Below are positions 43,970 through 51,530 of a DNA stretch of 54,979 nucleotides, in pieces. Each line of letters starts with the position of its first letter. Positions within the stretch are counted from its first letter, which is position 1. The notes beneath the pieces were generated by a model that did no database searches, was not told the DNA's origin, and worked only from the letters and a program-made list of their open reading frames with translations. This stretch comes from Kitasatospora sp. GP82 (GTDB lineage: Bacteria; Actinomycetota; Actinomycetes; Streptomycetales; Streptomycetaceae): positions 1 through 54,979 of the forward strand of contig NZ_JARZAJ010000042.1 of NCBI RefSeq assembly GCF_029892105.1. Direction: 5' to 3'. The position numbers and the translations under genes were made by a program.

Positions 43970-44419
43970 TCAGCGTGCCCGCGACGGGTCGTCGACCGTG
44001 GTGTTCCGGCCCTCGCGGCGGGCGGCCAGCGCGTCGTCGAGGTACTCGCGGGAGAGCATCGCGGAGATGATCGCCACACCGCCGCGGTGGATGCGGATCT
44101 CGCTGTTGACGGCCGTGCCGTACAGGTGGATGCGGCGGCCGGCCTTGCCGGTGGGCCCCTGCGCGTCCTTGAGCCGCCCCTTCGCGGGCCAGCTCACGTC
44201 CCAGTGGTCGAGGGTGTCGCCGTCGGCGATCAGCAGCTTGACGGTGGTGTGGTGCAGGTCGAGGTGGAACTGGACGTCGTCGGGGACGTCCGGGGAGCGC
44301 AGGTCGAGGACGATGCTCGCGTCGCGGCCGCGGACGTCGAAGCTGTCCGCCGTCGTCCAGTTGCCCAGCCGCTTCGTCACGGTGTGGTCGGCGAGGATGC
44401 GCTCGGTGGTGTTGGTCAT
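43970..44419 (-). CDS. Hypothetical beta-rich protein divergent from PadR regulator
   Basis: 149 residues from the ATG at 44419 (GAAGGA upstream). Not recognised with confidence. The sequence is mainly beta-strand-like (FDVRGRDASIVLDLRS, FHLDLHHTTVKLLIADGD, RRIHLYGTAVNSEIRIHRGG) and recalls the repeat part of DUF1707 or cell-wall-stress LiaF-like proteins. The last 30 residues are charged. No signal peptide or membrane segment. It shares a 123-bp promoter with the PadR gene and is the likely PadR target. Confidence 0.7.
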   Translation of the reverse strand: MTNTTERILADHTVTKRLGNWTTADSFDVRGRDASIVLDLRSPDVPDDVQFHLDLHHTTVKLLIADGDTLDHWDVSWPAKGRLKDAQGPTGKAGRRIHLYGTAVNSEIRIHRGGVAIISAMLSREYLDDALAARREGRNTTVDDPSRAR

Positions 44420-44482
44420 CTCGGTGGGTCCTTCCCCGGTCCGATGGTGCTCCCTGTGCTGACACTCATAGAGTTGCACCAA

Positions 44483-44505
44483 AACTAGTTGCAAGTCAAC
44501 TAGTT
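44483..44505. promoter_or_regulatory. Palindromic operator between PadR gene and its neighbour
   Basis: Two perfect 9-bp arms, AACTAGTTG and CAACTAGTT, separated by CAAGT, in the 123-bp gap between the divergent starts at 44419 (-) and 44543 (+). The AT content is high for this genome, and the position fits an autoregulatory PadR site. Confidence 0.75.
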
Positions 44506-44542
44506 CGTCGGAGACTGGTGACGCGAAACGTACGATGCGCCC

Positions 44543-45163
44543 ATGACCGATGCACCGCTGCGCAGCTCCCCGCTCGCCCTGACCGTCCTGTCGCTGCTGC
44601 ACTACCAGCCGCTGCACCCCTACGGCATGCAGCGGCTGATCAAGCAGTGGGGCAAGGACCAGGTCGTCAACGTCAACCAGCGCGCGAGCATCTACCGGAC
44701 CATCGAGCGTCTGCTGTCCGCCGGGCTGGTCGAGGTCCACGAGGTCGGGCGCGACCAGCAGTACGCGGAGCGCACCCTCTACAAGGTCACCGAATCCGGG
44801 CGCCGGGTCACCCGCGAGTGGCTGCTGGACATGCTCGGGACGCCCAAGCAGGAGTTCCCGCAGTTCCCGGTGGCGCTGTCCTTCGCGCTCATGCTCACGC
44901 CGGACGAGGCACTGGCCGTCCTGGAGCAGCGCGCGGGCATCGTCGCCCGGACCCTGGCGCAGCTGGACGCGGCGTCGGCCGGCGAGGGCGACGAAGGACT
45001 CAGCCGGGTGGTGATGCTGGAGACCGAGTACCAGCGCACCATGGCGGCGGCCGAACTGCGCTGGCTCACCTTGGTGGTCGAGGACCTGCGGGCCGGCCGG
45101 TTCACCTGGTCCTGGGAGGAACTGACGGCCCTCGCAGGACCCTCGTCGCCCCTCGACGAGTAG
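44543..45163 (+). CDS. PadR family transcriptional regulator
   Basis: 206 residues. N-terminal winged helix: LTVLSLLHYQPLHPYGMQRL, ASIYRTIERLLSAGLVEV and YKVTESGRRVTREWL; C-terminal coiled-coil (Vir_C-like) dimerisation domain from about residue 95. PadR proteins are ligand-responsive repressors, often of exporters or detoxification genes. It probably binds the palindrome at 44483-44505 and controls itself and the divergent gene at 43970. The ligand could be the cluster product. Confidence 0.92.
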   Translation: MTDAPLRSSPLALTVLSLLHYQPLHPYGMQRLIKQWGKDQVVNVNQRASIYRTIERLLSAGLVEVHEVGRDQQYAERTLYKVTESGRRVTREWLLDMLGTPKQEFPQFPVALSFALMLTPDEALAVLEQRAGIVARTLAQLDAASAGEGDEGLSRVVMLETEYQRTMAAAELRWLTLVVEDLRAGRFTWSWEELTALAGPSSPLDE

Positions 45164-45215
45164 GCCTGGCCCGACCCTGCGCCCCTGAGGAGTGCACGAC
45201 CGCCCAGGACCCGGT

Positions 45216-45266
45216 TCGACAGGCTGTCGAGCCCGGCACCAGGCACCTTCGAGCACGCGTCCCTAC
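45216..45266 (+). promoter_or_regulatory. Four- to five-unit SARP box upstream of TenA-like gene 2
   Basis: TCGACAG (45216), TCGAGCC (45227), ACCAGGC (45238), TCGAGCA (45249) and a weak TCCCTAC (45260), all with an 11-bp period, 42-92 bp before the ATG at 45308. Confidence 0.7.
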
Positions 45267-45307
45267 CGTCCAGGTCGAGCGCGGACGACGTGGCGAGAGG
45301 GAGTGCG

Positions 45308-45991
45308 ATGCTGCAGCAAGAACTCGCGGAGATCTGTGAACCGGTGCTGCACGAGGTGCTGAACCACCCGTTCTGGTCCGGACTGCGGGACGGAACGCTG
45401 CCCGGCGAGGCGCTGGCCCGCTTCGTCCGCCAGGACACCGGATTCCTGCTGCCGTCCTACGCCCGAGCCCTGGCCCGGTGCGCGGCGGCCGCACCCGACG
45501 ACGCGGACACCAGGCTGTTCGGACAGTCCGTCGTCGGCACCCTGGAGGCCCGCGACGGGCTGCGCGAGGCGTACACCGGCCTCGCCGGCGAGCTGGGCCT
45601 GCCGGGGCTGGAGGAACGCGCCCCCGTCGAACCGGCCGTGGTGGCGCACACGGCCTTCTTCACGGCCGCCACCGAGACGTCCTTCCACGCCGGCCTGGGC
45701 GCGGTGCTGCCCATGGTGTGGTTCAACGCCGAGGTGTCCGACCACCTCAGGGACAACGCCGAGCCGGGCACCCGCTATGCGCCCTGGATCGCCGCCTACC
45801 ACCCCGGGGAGTCGTACCGGTACGCGGTGCGGGCGTTCCTCGACATGGCCGACCGGGTCGGTGACCAGTCCCCGCCCCGGCTGCGCCGGCTGATCACCGA
45901 TCACTTCTCCCGAGGCATCCGCCACGAACTCGCCTTCGCCGACTGCTGCGCCGCTCTGCCCGCGCAGTCGGCAGGAAAGGGCGCGCTGTGA
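45308..45991 (+). CDS. TenA-like protein 2 (haem-oxygenase-like fold, thiaminase residues lost)
   Basis: 227 residues. NHPFWSGLRDGTLPGEALARF, VRQDTGFLLPSYARALARC, VAHTAFF, AVLPMVWFNAEV and SRGIRHELAFADC align with TenA-like protein 1 at 36386. The thiaminase Cys position is again Met (LPMVW), the following Tyr position is Asn, and the AYT Tyr is His. The QD Asp and the C-terminal Glu are kept. ATG with GAGAGGGAG upstream. The stop overlaps the P450 3 start (GTGA). It is probably a structural, binding or oxidase-type partner in the pathway, not thiamin salvage. Confidence 0.82.
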   Translation: MLQQELAEICEPVLHEVLNHPFWSGLRDGTLPGEALARFVRQDTGFLLPSYARALARCAAAAPDDADTRLFGQSVVGTLEARDGLREAYTGLAGELGLPGLEERAPVEPAVVAHTAFFTAATETSFHAGLGAVLPMVWFNAEVSDHLRDNAEPGTRYAPWIAAYHPGESYRYAVRAFLDMADRVGDQSPPRLRRLITDHFSRGIRHELAFADCCAALPAQSAGKGAL

Positions 45992-46047
45992 CCACCCAGG
46001 CTGCGACCACCCAGGCTGTGACCACCCAGGCTGTGACCACCCAAGAG
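45988..46047 (+). repeat. Four tandem 15-bp repeats at the P450 3 start
   Basis: Units of GTGACCACCCAGGCT at 45988, 46003 (GCG variant), 46018 and 46033 (last unit ends CAAGAG). They encode TTQAV-type pentapeptides. Confidence 0.92.
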
Positions 46048-47244
46048 CTCGACCTGATGGATCCGAAGACCTTCGGCAACGGGATCCCCCACGACCACTT
46101 CCGCCGGCTGCGCCGGTCCGACCGCCTGATCAGGGGCACGGACACCGACGGCGAAAGCCTCTGGCACCTGGTGCGGCACCGGGACGTCGCCGCGGTCTCC
46201 CGGGACGCCAGGACCTTCTCGTCCAGCCCGACCACCATGACCTCGATACGGAAGGTGGACCCCAGCCCGCCCATCATCACCTTCCTCGACAGCCCCGAGC
46301 ACACCCGCATCCGCAAGCTGACGTTCAAGGCGTTCGCCCCGGCCCGGCTGGCCGCGCTCCAGGCGCCGATCCGCCGCATCGTCGACACACTGCTCGCCCA
46401 GGCCCGCGACAAGGGCACGTTCGACCTCGCCGAGGACATCGCGCTGCGCCTGCCGTTCGAGGTGCTGCTGGAACTGCTCGACATCCCGCACGAGGACCGC
46501 GACAGCATGCTCGGCTGGGCCCGGCAGACGGTGAACCTCGGCGACGAGGAGTACGACGGCGACGGCACCGCGGGCCAGGACTCCTTCCAGAAGATCTACG
46601 AGTACCTGCTGGACTTCGCCCGCCACCGCGCCGAGCACCCCACCGACGACTGCTTCTCGCTGCTGCTGGACGCCCGTCTCAACGGCGCCGGCCGGCTCGG
46701 CCTGCCGGACAGGCTCACCGCGGACGAGGTCGGCCTGTTCGCCTCGACGCTGATCACCGCCGGCAGCGAGACCACCTACTGCTCCGTCACCGGCGGTGTC
46801 CTCGCCCTGCTGGACTTCCCCGACCAGCTCGACCGGCTGCGCGCCGACCGGAGCCTGCTGCCCTCCGCCACCAACGAGGTGCTCCGCTGGGTCACCCCGG
46901 TGACGCACTTCGCCCGCCGGGCCGTCACCGACACCGAGGTCGCCGGGCAGCCCATCGCCGAGGGCGAGCGGGTGGTGATGTGGTACAGCTCGGCCAACCG
47001 GGACGAGGAGGTCTTCACGGACCCCGACCGCTTCGACGTCGCCCGCACGCCCAACCCGCACCTCAGCTTCGGCGGTGGCGGCCCGCACGTCTGCATCGGC
47101 AACGGCCTGGCCGTGATGGAGCTGCGGCAGTTCCTGGAGGGCGCCGTGGACCTGCTGCCGCAGCTGGAGATCACTGCCCCGCCCGTCCGCCCTGAGACCA
47201 ACTTCATGAACAGCGTCAAGCACCTGCACATGCGCTTCCGCTGA
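45988..47244 (+). CDS. Cytochrome P450 monooxygenase 3 with repeated N-terminus
   Basis: 418 residues. Haem motif FGGGGPHVCIGNGLAVMEL with Cys369, I-helix ITAGSETTYCS, K-helix NEVLRW. The first 20 residues are TTQ.. repeats from four tandem 15-bp units, beginning with GTG at 45988, 46018 and 46033, so three in-frame starts are possible; 45988 has AGGAAAGG upstream and overlaps the TenA-like stop. The conserved P450 sequence starts at about DLMDPKTFGNG. Translationally coupled to TenA-like protein 2. Confidence 0.92.
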   Translation: MTTQAATTQAVTTQAVTTQELDLMDPKTFGNGIPHDHFRRLRRSDRLIRGTDTDGESLWHLVRHRDVAAVSRDARTFSSSPTTMTSIRKVDPSPPIITFLDSPEHTRIRKLTFKAFAPARLAALQAPIRRIVDTLLAQARDKGTFDLAEDIALRLPFEVLLELLDIPHEDRDSMLGWARQTVNLGDEEYDGDGTAGQDSFQKIYEYLLDFARHRAEHPTDDCFSLLLDARLNGAGRLGLPDRLTADEVGLFASTLITAGSETTYCSVTGGVLALLDFPDQLDRLRADRSLLPSATNEVLRWVTPVTHFARRAVTDTEVAGQPIAEGERVVMWYSSANRDEEVFTDPDRFDVARTPNPHLSFGGGGPHVCIGNGLAVMELRQFLEGAVDLLPQLEITAPPVRPETNFMNSVKHLHMRFR

Positions 47245-47284
47245 CCCGGCAGACACCTGGAGACCGTGACGTGGACGTGAACCA

Positions 47285-48040
47285 ATGACCGCCGGTACCG
47301 ACGAGCACTCGGCGGCCGAGCCCCGCACCGCCCTGATCACCGGCGCCAACCGGGGCATCGGCCGTGCCGTCGCCGCCGAACTGCACCGCAGGGGCCTGGG
47401 CGTGGTGCTGACCGCACGCGACGCCGAGGATGCCCGCGCCGCAGCCGGCGACCTCGGTCCCGGCGCGCGCTGGCACGCCCTGGACACCACCGAGCCGGAC
47501 AGCGTCAAGCGCGCCGCCGAAGCGGCCGGACCGCTCGACATCCTGGTGTGCAACGCCGGTGTGCTCCTCGACGCGCGCACCGACCCGCTGACCGTGCCAC
47601 TGGATCTCGTCGAGCGCACCCTGCAGGTGAACCTGCTGGGGACCTGGCGGGTGATCCAGGAGTTCGTGCCGTCCATGGTCGGGCGGGGCCGCGGCCACGT
47701 CCTGATCATCTCCAGCGGTACCACGGCGGAGTTCGGCGGGCGGCTGTTCGCCGGCACCCCCGGCTACTCGCTCTCCAAGAGCGCGCTCAACGGACTGACC
47801 ACGATGCTGGCCACCCTGACCGAGGGCACCGGCGTCCGGGTCAACGCCGTCAACCCGGGACGCGTCCGTACCCGCATGATGCCGACCCAGCAGCAACTCC
47901 CCGAGGACGCGGCGCGGTTCATCGCCGACGTGGCGACGCTCCCGGACGACGGGCCGACCGGCCACTTCTTTACCGAGAAACGCAGCTTCACCGAGAAACC
48001 CGAACCCATCCCACAGGAGAGCCCATGCAATTCGACCTGA
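47285..48040 (+). CDS. SDR family oxidoreductase with C-terminal extension
   Basis: 251 residues. ALITGANRGIGRAVAAEL, CNAGVLLDARTDP, IISSGTTAEFGG, and YSLSKSALNGL as the YxxxK site. The C-terminus carries a near-repeat (FFTEKRSFTEKPEP) encoded by a short direct DNA repeat, and replaces the usual glycine-rich dimer end. Overlaps the next SDR by 16 nt, and lies 40 nt after P450 3 in the same operon. Probably a ketone reductase or alcohol dehydrogenase. Confidence 0.87.
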   Translation: MTAGTDEHSAAEPRTALITGANRGIGRAVAAELHRRGLGVVLTARDAEDARAAAGDLGPGARWHALDTTEPDSVKRAAEAAGPLDILVCNAGVLLDARTDPLTVPLDLVERTLQVNLLGTWRVIQEFVPSMVGRGRGHVLIISSGTTAEFGGRLFAGTPGYSLSKSALNGLTTMLATLTEGTGVRVNAVNPGRVRTRMMPTQQQLPEDAARFIADVATLPDDGPTGHFFTEKRSFTEKPEPIPQESPCNST

Positions 48041-48795
48041 CCGGCAGGAAAGCCGTCGTCACCGGAGCCGGCAGCGGGATCGGACTGGCGTGCGTACGGG
48101 CCCTCGCCGCCGCCGGCGCCCAGGTTCTCGGCGGCTCCCGCACCGTCGGCCCGGAGCTGCTCGCCGCCACCCCGCACACCCTCACGGTGGACCTGGTCAC
48201 CGAGGAGGGGGCGCAGACCCTGGTGAAGCACGCGCTCGCCGAGTTCGGCGGCATCGACATCCTGGTCAACAACGTCGGCGGCGGTGTGAAGCTGGCCGCC
48301 GGCTTCCTCGACATCGACGACGACACCTGGCGCGAGGCGTTCGAACTGAACGTCCTCACCGCGATCCGCACCACTCGTCAGGCGCTGCCCAGCCTGGTCG
48401 AGCGCCAAGGGGCCGTCATCAACATCGGATCCATCAACGCCACCCTCGCCGACCCCCGGCTCGGCCACTACTCGGCCGCCAAGGCCGCGCTCGCCACCGT
48501 CGGCAAGTCGCTCTCCGCCGAGTACAGCCCCAAGGGCGTCCGGATCAACACCATCTCGCCGGGGCCGGTGCGGACACGGGTGTGGACCAATCCGGAGACC
48601 GCGCGCAGCGCCGGGCTCACACCGGAGGAGTTCATCGAGGCCGTGCCGAGGATGACCGGCCTGTCCACCGGCCGGATCATCGAACCCGAGGAAGTCGCCA
48701 CCCTGGTCGTCCTGCTGGCATCCGGCAAGGTGCCCAGCATCACCGGCTCCGACTACTCCATCGACGCGGGGATGAGCCGCCCCGCCCTCCGATGA
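48025..48795 (+). CDS. SDR family oxidoreductase (FabG-like)
   Basis: 256 residues from the ATG at 48025 (CAGGAGA, 4-nt gap). AVVTGAGSGIGLACVRAL, NNVGGGVKLAAG, INIGSINATLADP, HYSAAKAALATVGKSL (Tyr/Lys active site), and SDYSIDAGMSRPA at the end. Complete SDR. It is the last gene of the TenA2-P450 3-SDR-SDR operon, followed by a hairpin. Confidence 0.9.
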   Translation: MQFDLTGRKAVVTGAGSGIGLACVRALAAAGAQVLGGSRTVGPELLAATPHTLTVDLVTEEGAQTLVKHALAEFGGIDILVNNVGGGVKLAAGFLDIDDDTWREAFELNVLTAIRTTRQALPSLVERQGAVINIGSINATLADPRLGHYSAAKAALATVGKSLSAEYSPKGVRINTISPGPVRTRVWTNPETARSAGLTPEEFIEAVPRMTGLSTGRIIEPEEVATLVVLLASGKVPSITGSDYSIDAGMSRPALR

Positions 48796-48817
48796 CCCCT
48801 TCGGCCCGAGCCCTTCC

Positions 48818-48851
48818 GGGCCCTTCCGGCGGACGCCCGCCGGAAGGGCCC
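48818..48851. terminator. Bidirectional terminator hairpin
   Basis: 15-bp perfect arms (48818-48832 and 48837-48851) with an ACGC loop, between convergent genes ending at 48795 (+) and 48858 (-). Confidence 0.85.
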
Positions 48852-48857
48852 GTCGGC

Positions 48858-50357
48858 CTAGGCCCGGGTGTCCGCCGGTATCTTCGGCTGCGCGGGGAAG
48901 CCGTGGTCCTGGCGTGTCCCCGCCGCCCGGCCGCGCATCAGGAAGGCCGTCGCGAACGCGGCCGCCAACAGGCCGGCGGCGAGCCAGAACGTCACCTGCA
49001 GAGCTCCGTCGACATCTCCGTGACGGTCGGTCATACGGCTGAAGAAAACCGTGCCCAGCAGGGCGACCCCGATGCTGTTGCCCAACTGCTGGACGGAGTT
49101 CAGCAGTCCGGAGGCCGCACCGGTCTCGGGGAGGGAGACCATGGTGAGGGCGATGTTGTAGTAGGGGGTCAGCACGCCGCCCATGCCGAGTCCGAGGAGC
49201 ACCAGCGGCGGCAGCAGCTGCCAGGTGGTGACCGCGTGGTTCCGGGAGACGACGGCGATCACCCCCACGGCCCCGGCGACCAGCAGCCCGAGCCCGCCCT
49301 GCAAGGTGCGCAGGCCGCCCCACCTGCGGACCAGCACCGCCCCGGCCACGGCGGAGCCGACGGCGGAGCCGAGCGTCCACGGCACCATGGCCAGACCGGC
49401 GCCCAGAGCCGTGAAGCCGTGCCCGGTCTGGAGCTGCACCATGAGGGCGAGCATCATGCCGCTCAGCGCGAGGTAGTACAGCACACCCACCCCGAGCGCG
49501 GCGACGAACCGGCTGTTGCGCATCAGCCCCGGCTCGATCAGGGGTACGCGGCCCGTCCTGGCCCGGCGGCTCTGGTGCAGGCCGAGGACGGCGAGAACCG
49601 GCACCGCAGCGGCCATGCTGACGAAGCACCAGGCGGGCCAGCCGGCTTGGAGCCCCTGCATCAGGGGGTAGGCGACCAGGACCATCGCCCCGGCGGCCAG
49701 CACCGTGCCGATCCCGTCGAGACGGCGCGCCCCGGCCCCGTCGGCGGGCCGGACGTCGGGGATGAACCTCCATCCGCCGACGATCGCGACGACGCCCAGC
49801 GGCACATTGACGAAGAAGACGGCGCGCCAGCCCGGCCCGAACAGACTGCCGGTGGCCAGTGCGCCGCCCAGGACGGGGCCGACGATCGCGGCCGTGCCCA
49901 CGACCGGGCCCATCAGGCCGATGGCCTTGGGCAGTTCACGCGGCGGGAACAGCTCGCGCATGATGCCGAGGCCCTGGGGGACCATCACGGCGGTGCACGC
50001 GCCCTGCACGATACGGACCGTGATCATCATCTGCGGGTCGACGGACAGACCGGCCAGCAGCGACGCGAGGGTGAACCCGACGGTGCCGGCCAGGAACATC
50101 CGCTTGCGGCCGAAGATGTCCCCCAACCGCCCACCGGTGATCAGCAGGGAGGCGAAGGCGAGGGTGTAGCCGGCGGCCATCCACTGGAGGTCCGCGTAGC
50201 TGCCGTGCAGCCCGGTGCGGATCACCGGGGCGACGGTGTTGACCATCATGCCGTCGAGCAGGTCCATGCAGTGGGTGGTCAGGACCGCGGCGAGGGCGAA
50301 CCAGCGCAGTCGGCCGGTGGCCGGTGCGGCGGTCGCTCTTGAGGCAGGGGCAGTCAC
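48858..50357 (-). CDS. MFS drug exporter, DHA2 (14-TM) family, 2
   Basis: 499 residues, about 14 hydrophobic segments. MDLLDGMMVNTVAPVI in TM1, GRLGDIFGRKRMF (motif A), GACTAVMVPQGLGIM and GPVLGGALATGSLFGPGWRAVFF (motif C region). EmrB/QacA-type exporter, distantly related to the one at 27237. The GTG start has AAGGA upstream. Two SARP heptamers 11 bp apart face it, tying export to production. Confidence 0.9.
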   Translation of the reverse strand: MTAPASRATAAPATGRLRWFALAAVLTTHCMDLLDGMMVNTVAPVIRTGLHGSYADLQWMAAGYTLAFASLLITGGRLGDIFGRKRMFLAGTVGFTLASLLAGLSVDPQMMITVRIVQGACTAVMVPQGLGIMRELFPPRELPKAIGLMGPVVGTAAIVGPVLGGALATGSLFGPGWRAVFFVNVPLGVVAIVGGWRFIPDVRPADGAGARRLDGIGTVLAAGAMVLVAYPLMQGLQAGWPAWCFVSMAAAVPVLAVLGLHQSRRARTGRVPLIEPGLMRNSRFVAALGVGVLYYLALSGMMLALMVQLQTGHGFTALGAGLAMVPWTLGSAVGSAVAGAVLVRRWGGLRTLQGGLGLLVAGAVGVIAVVSRNHAVTTWQLLPPLVLLGLGMGGVLTPYYNIALTMVSLPETGAASGLLNSVQQLGNSIGVALLGTVFFSRMTDRHGDVDGALQVTFWLAAGLLAAAFATAFLMRGRAAGTRQDHGFPAQPKIPADTRA

Positions 50358-50443
50358 GGGAGTCCTTTCGTCGAACAGCGCTCGAAGTGGCGCGAACTGT
50401 GCCCTCGTTCGCTTCAGAACCGGTCAAGGACCGCGTGGAGGCG

Positions 50444-50461
50444 GCCTTGAGGGGGCCTTGA
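50444..50461 (-). promoter_or_regulatory. Candidate SARP box facing exporter 2
   Basis: Minus strand: two identical heptamers TCAAGGC (50461-50455 and 50450-50444), 11-bp period, about 90 bp before the GTG at 50357. Confidence 0.6.
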
Positions 50462-50530
50462 GGCAGCGTGTCCACTCCTGGGCGGCAACCGCCCCGGTCG
50501 GGTGGTCGCACCGCCGAGGGTCCTTCGCCC

Positions 50531-50570
50531 TCCAGCGCGGCTCCAGCGTGATCCAAGCCGCTCTCAAGTG
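50531..50570 (+). promoter_or_regulatory. Four-unit SARP box facing SDR at 50640
   Basis: TCCAGCG (50531), TCCAGCG (50542), CCAAGCC (50553) and TCAAGTG (50564), 11-bp period, ending 69 bp before the ATG at 50640. With 50444-50461 it makes a two-way SARP-controlled promoter. Confidence 0.65.
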
Positions 50571-50639
50571 CTGTTCCCGAGGGTGTGGGTGCCGGCTTGG
50601 CTGTCGGTGCCGCGCCGCAGGAGCACGAGGGGAAGCGTC

Positions 50640-51392
50640 ATGGATCTGGGTTTGGCGGACAGGCGGGTGCTGGTCACCGGTGCCACGAGGGGAATCGGCC
50701 GGGCGACGGCGAAGGTTTTCGCGGAGGAGGGCGCGCGGGTCGCGATCACGTACCACCGGTCGGAGACGGCGGCCAAGGAACTGGTCGAGGAGCTCGGCGG
50801 CGCGGACCGCGCCTGCGCGCTCCGCTACGACCTGGCCGATCCGGTGTCGATCGCGGAGACGGTACGCGCGGTCGAGGACCGCTGGGGCGGGGTCGACGTC
50901 GTGGTGGCCAACGCCCAGACCTGGGTGTGGATGAACCCCGAGGACATGGTGCCCTACCAGGACTTCCCGATGGACTTCTGGCTCAGCCGCTACCGGGAGA
51001 ACGTCGAGGGGCACCTGTGGACGGTGCGCCAGGCCCTGGGCGGTATGCGCGAACGCGGCTGGGGACGGATCGTGCTGCTGTCGTCGGTCACCGCGACCCA
51101 CGGCAACCCGGGCTCGGAGATCTACAGCGCGGCGAAGGCGTCCCTGCACGGCTTTGTGCGCGGGCTGATGTGGACCGGTGACGGCGTGCTCGCCAATGTG
51201 GTCGCGCCCGGCGGCACCCTGACCGAGAGTCTGGACGCGGTCGATCCCGAGCTGTTGAAGAAGGCCGTGGCCGAGACCCCCAGCGGCCGCCTGACCACCG
51301 CGGACGAGGTGGCCCGGCTGATCGTCTTCCTCGGTTCCGCAGCGAACGGGAACATCAGCGGCCAGGTCGTCCACCCCGCAGGCGGACGCTGA
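50640..51392 (+). CDS. SDR family oxidoreductase
   Basis: 250 residues. VLVTGATRGIGRATAKVF, VANAQTWVWMNPED (Asn-Ala replaces the usual NNAG), LLSSVTATHGN, and IYSAAKASLHGF (YxxxK). The insertion near residues 100-120 (MVPYQDFPMDFWLSRYRENVEG) is longer than in the other SDRs here and may widen the substrate site. GAGGGGAAG precedes the ATG. Transcribed alone from a four-unit SARP box. Confidence 0.9.
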   Translation: MDLGLADRRVLVTGATRGIGRATAKVFAEEGARVAITYHRSETAAKELVEELGGADRACALRYDLADPVSIAETVRAVEDRWGGVDVVVANAQTWVWMNPEDMVPYQDFPMDFWLSRYRENVEGHLWTVRQALGGMRERGWGRIVLLSSVTATHGNPGSEIYSAAKASLHGFVRGLMWTGDGVLANVVAPGGTLTESLDAVDPELLKKAVAETPSGRLTTADEVARLIVFLGSAANGNISGQVVHPAGGR

Positions 51393-51401
51393 GCCGCGGG
51401 C

Positions 51402-51441
51402 TCGAGTCCTTTTCAGCCATCGCTTGAGCGATCGTCAGCCG
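51402..51441 (+). promoter_or_regulatory. Four-unit SARP box facing the secreted beta-helix gene
   Basis: TCGAGTC (51402), TCAGCCA (51413), TTGAGCG (51424) and TCAGCCG (51435), 11-bp period, 10 bp after the previous stop and 90-130 bp before the ATG at 51531. Confidence 0.6.
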
Positions 51442-51530
51442 AGTCACTCCATCCTCGCTGACACCACGCCTGCCGCCCGAAACCGCGGGCGGGCCGTGAT
51501 CGCCACGTTCACAGTCGTAGGAGCATTGGT

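Noticed and set aside
48090..50342. 750-codon plus-strand open frame
   Set aside because: Runs through an SDR gene, a terminator and antisense to exporter 2; no recognisable domain.
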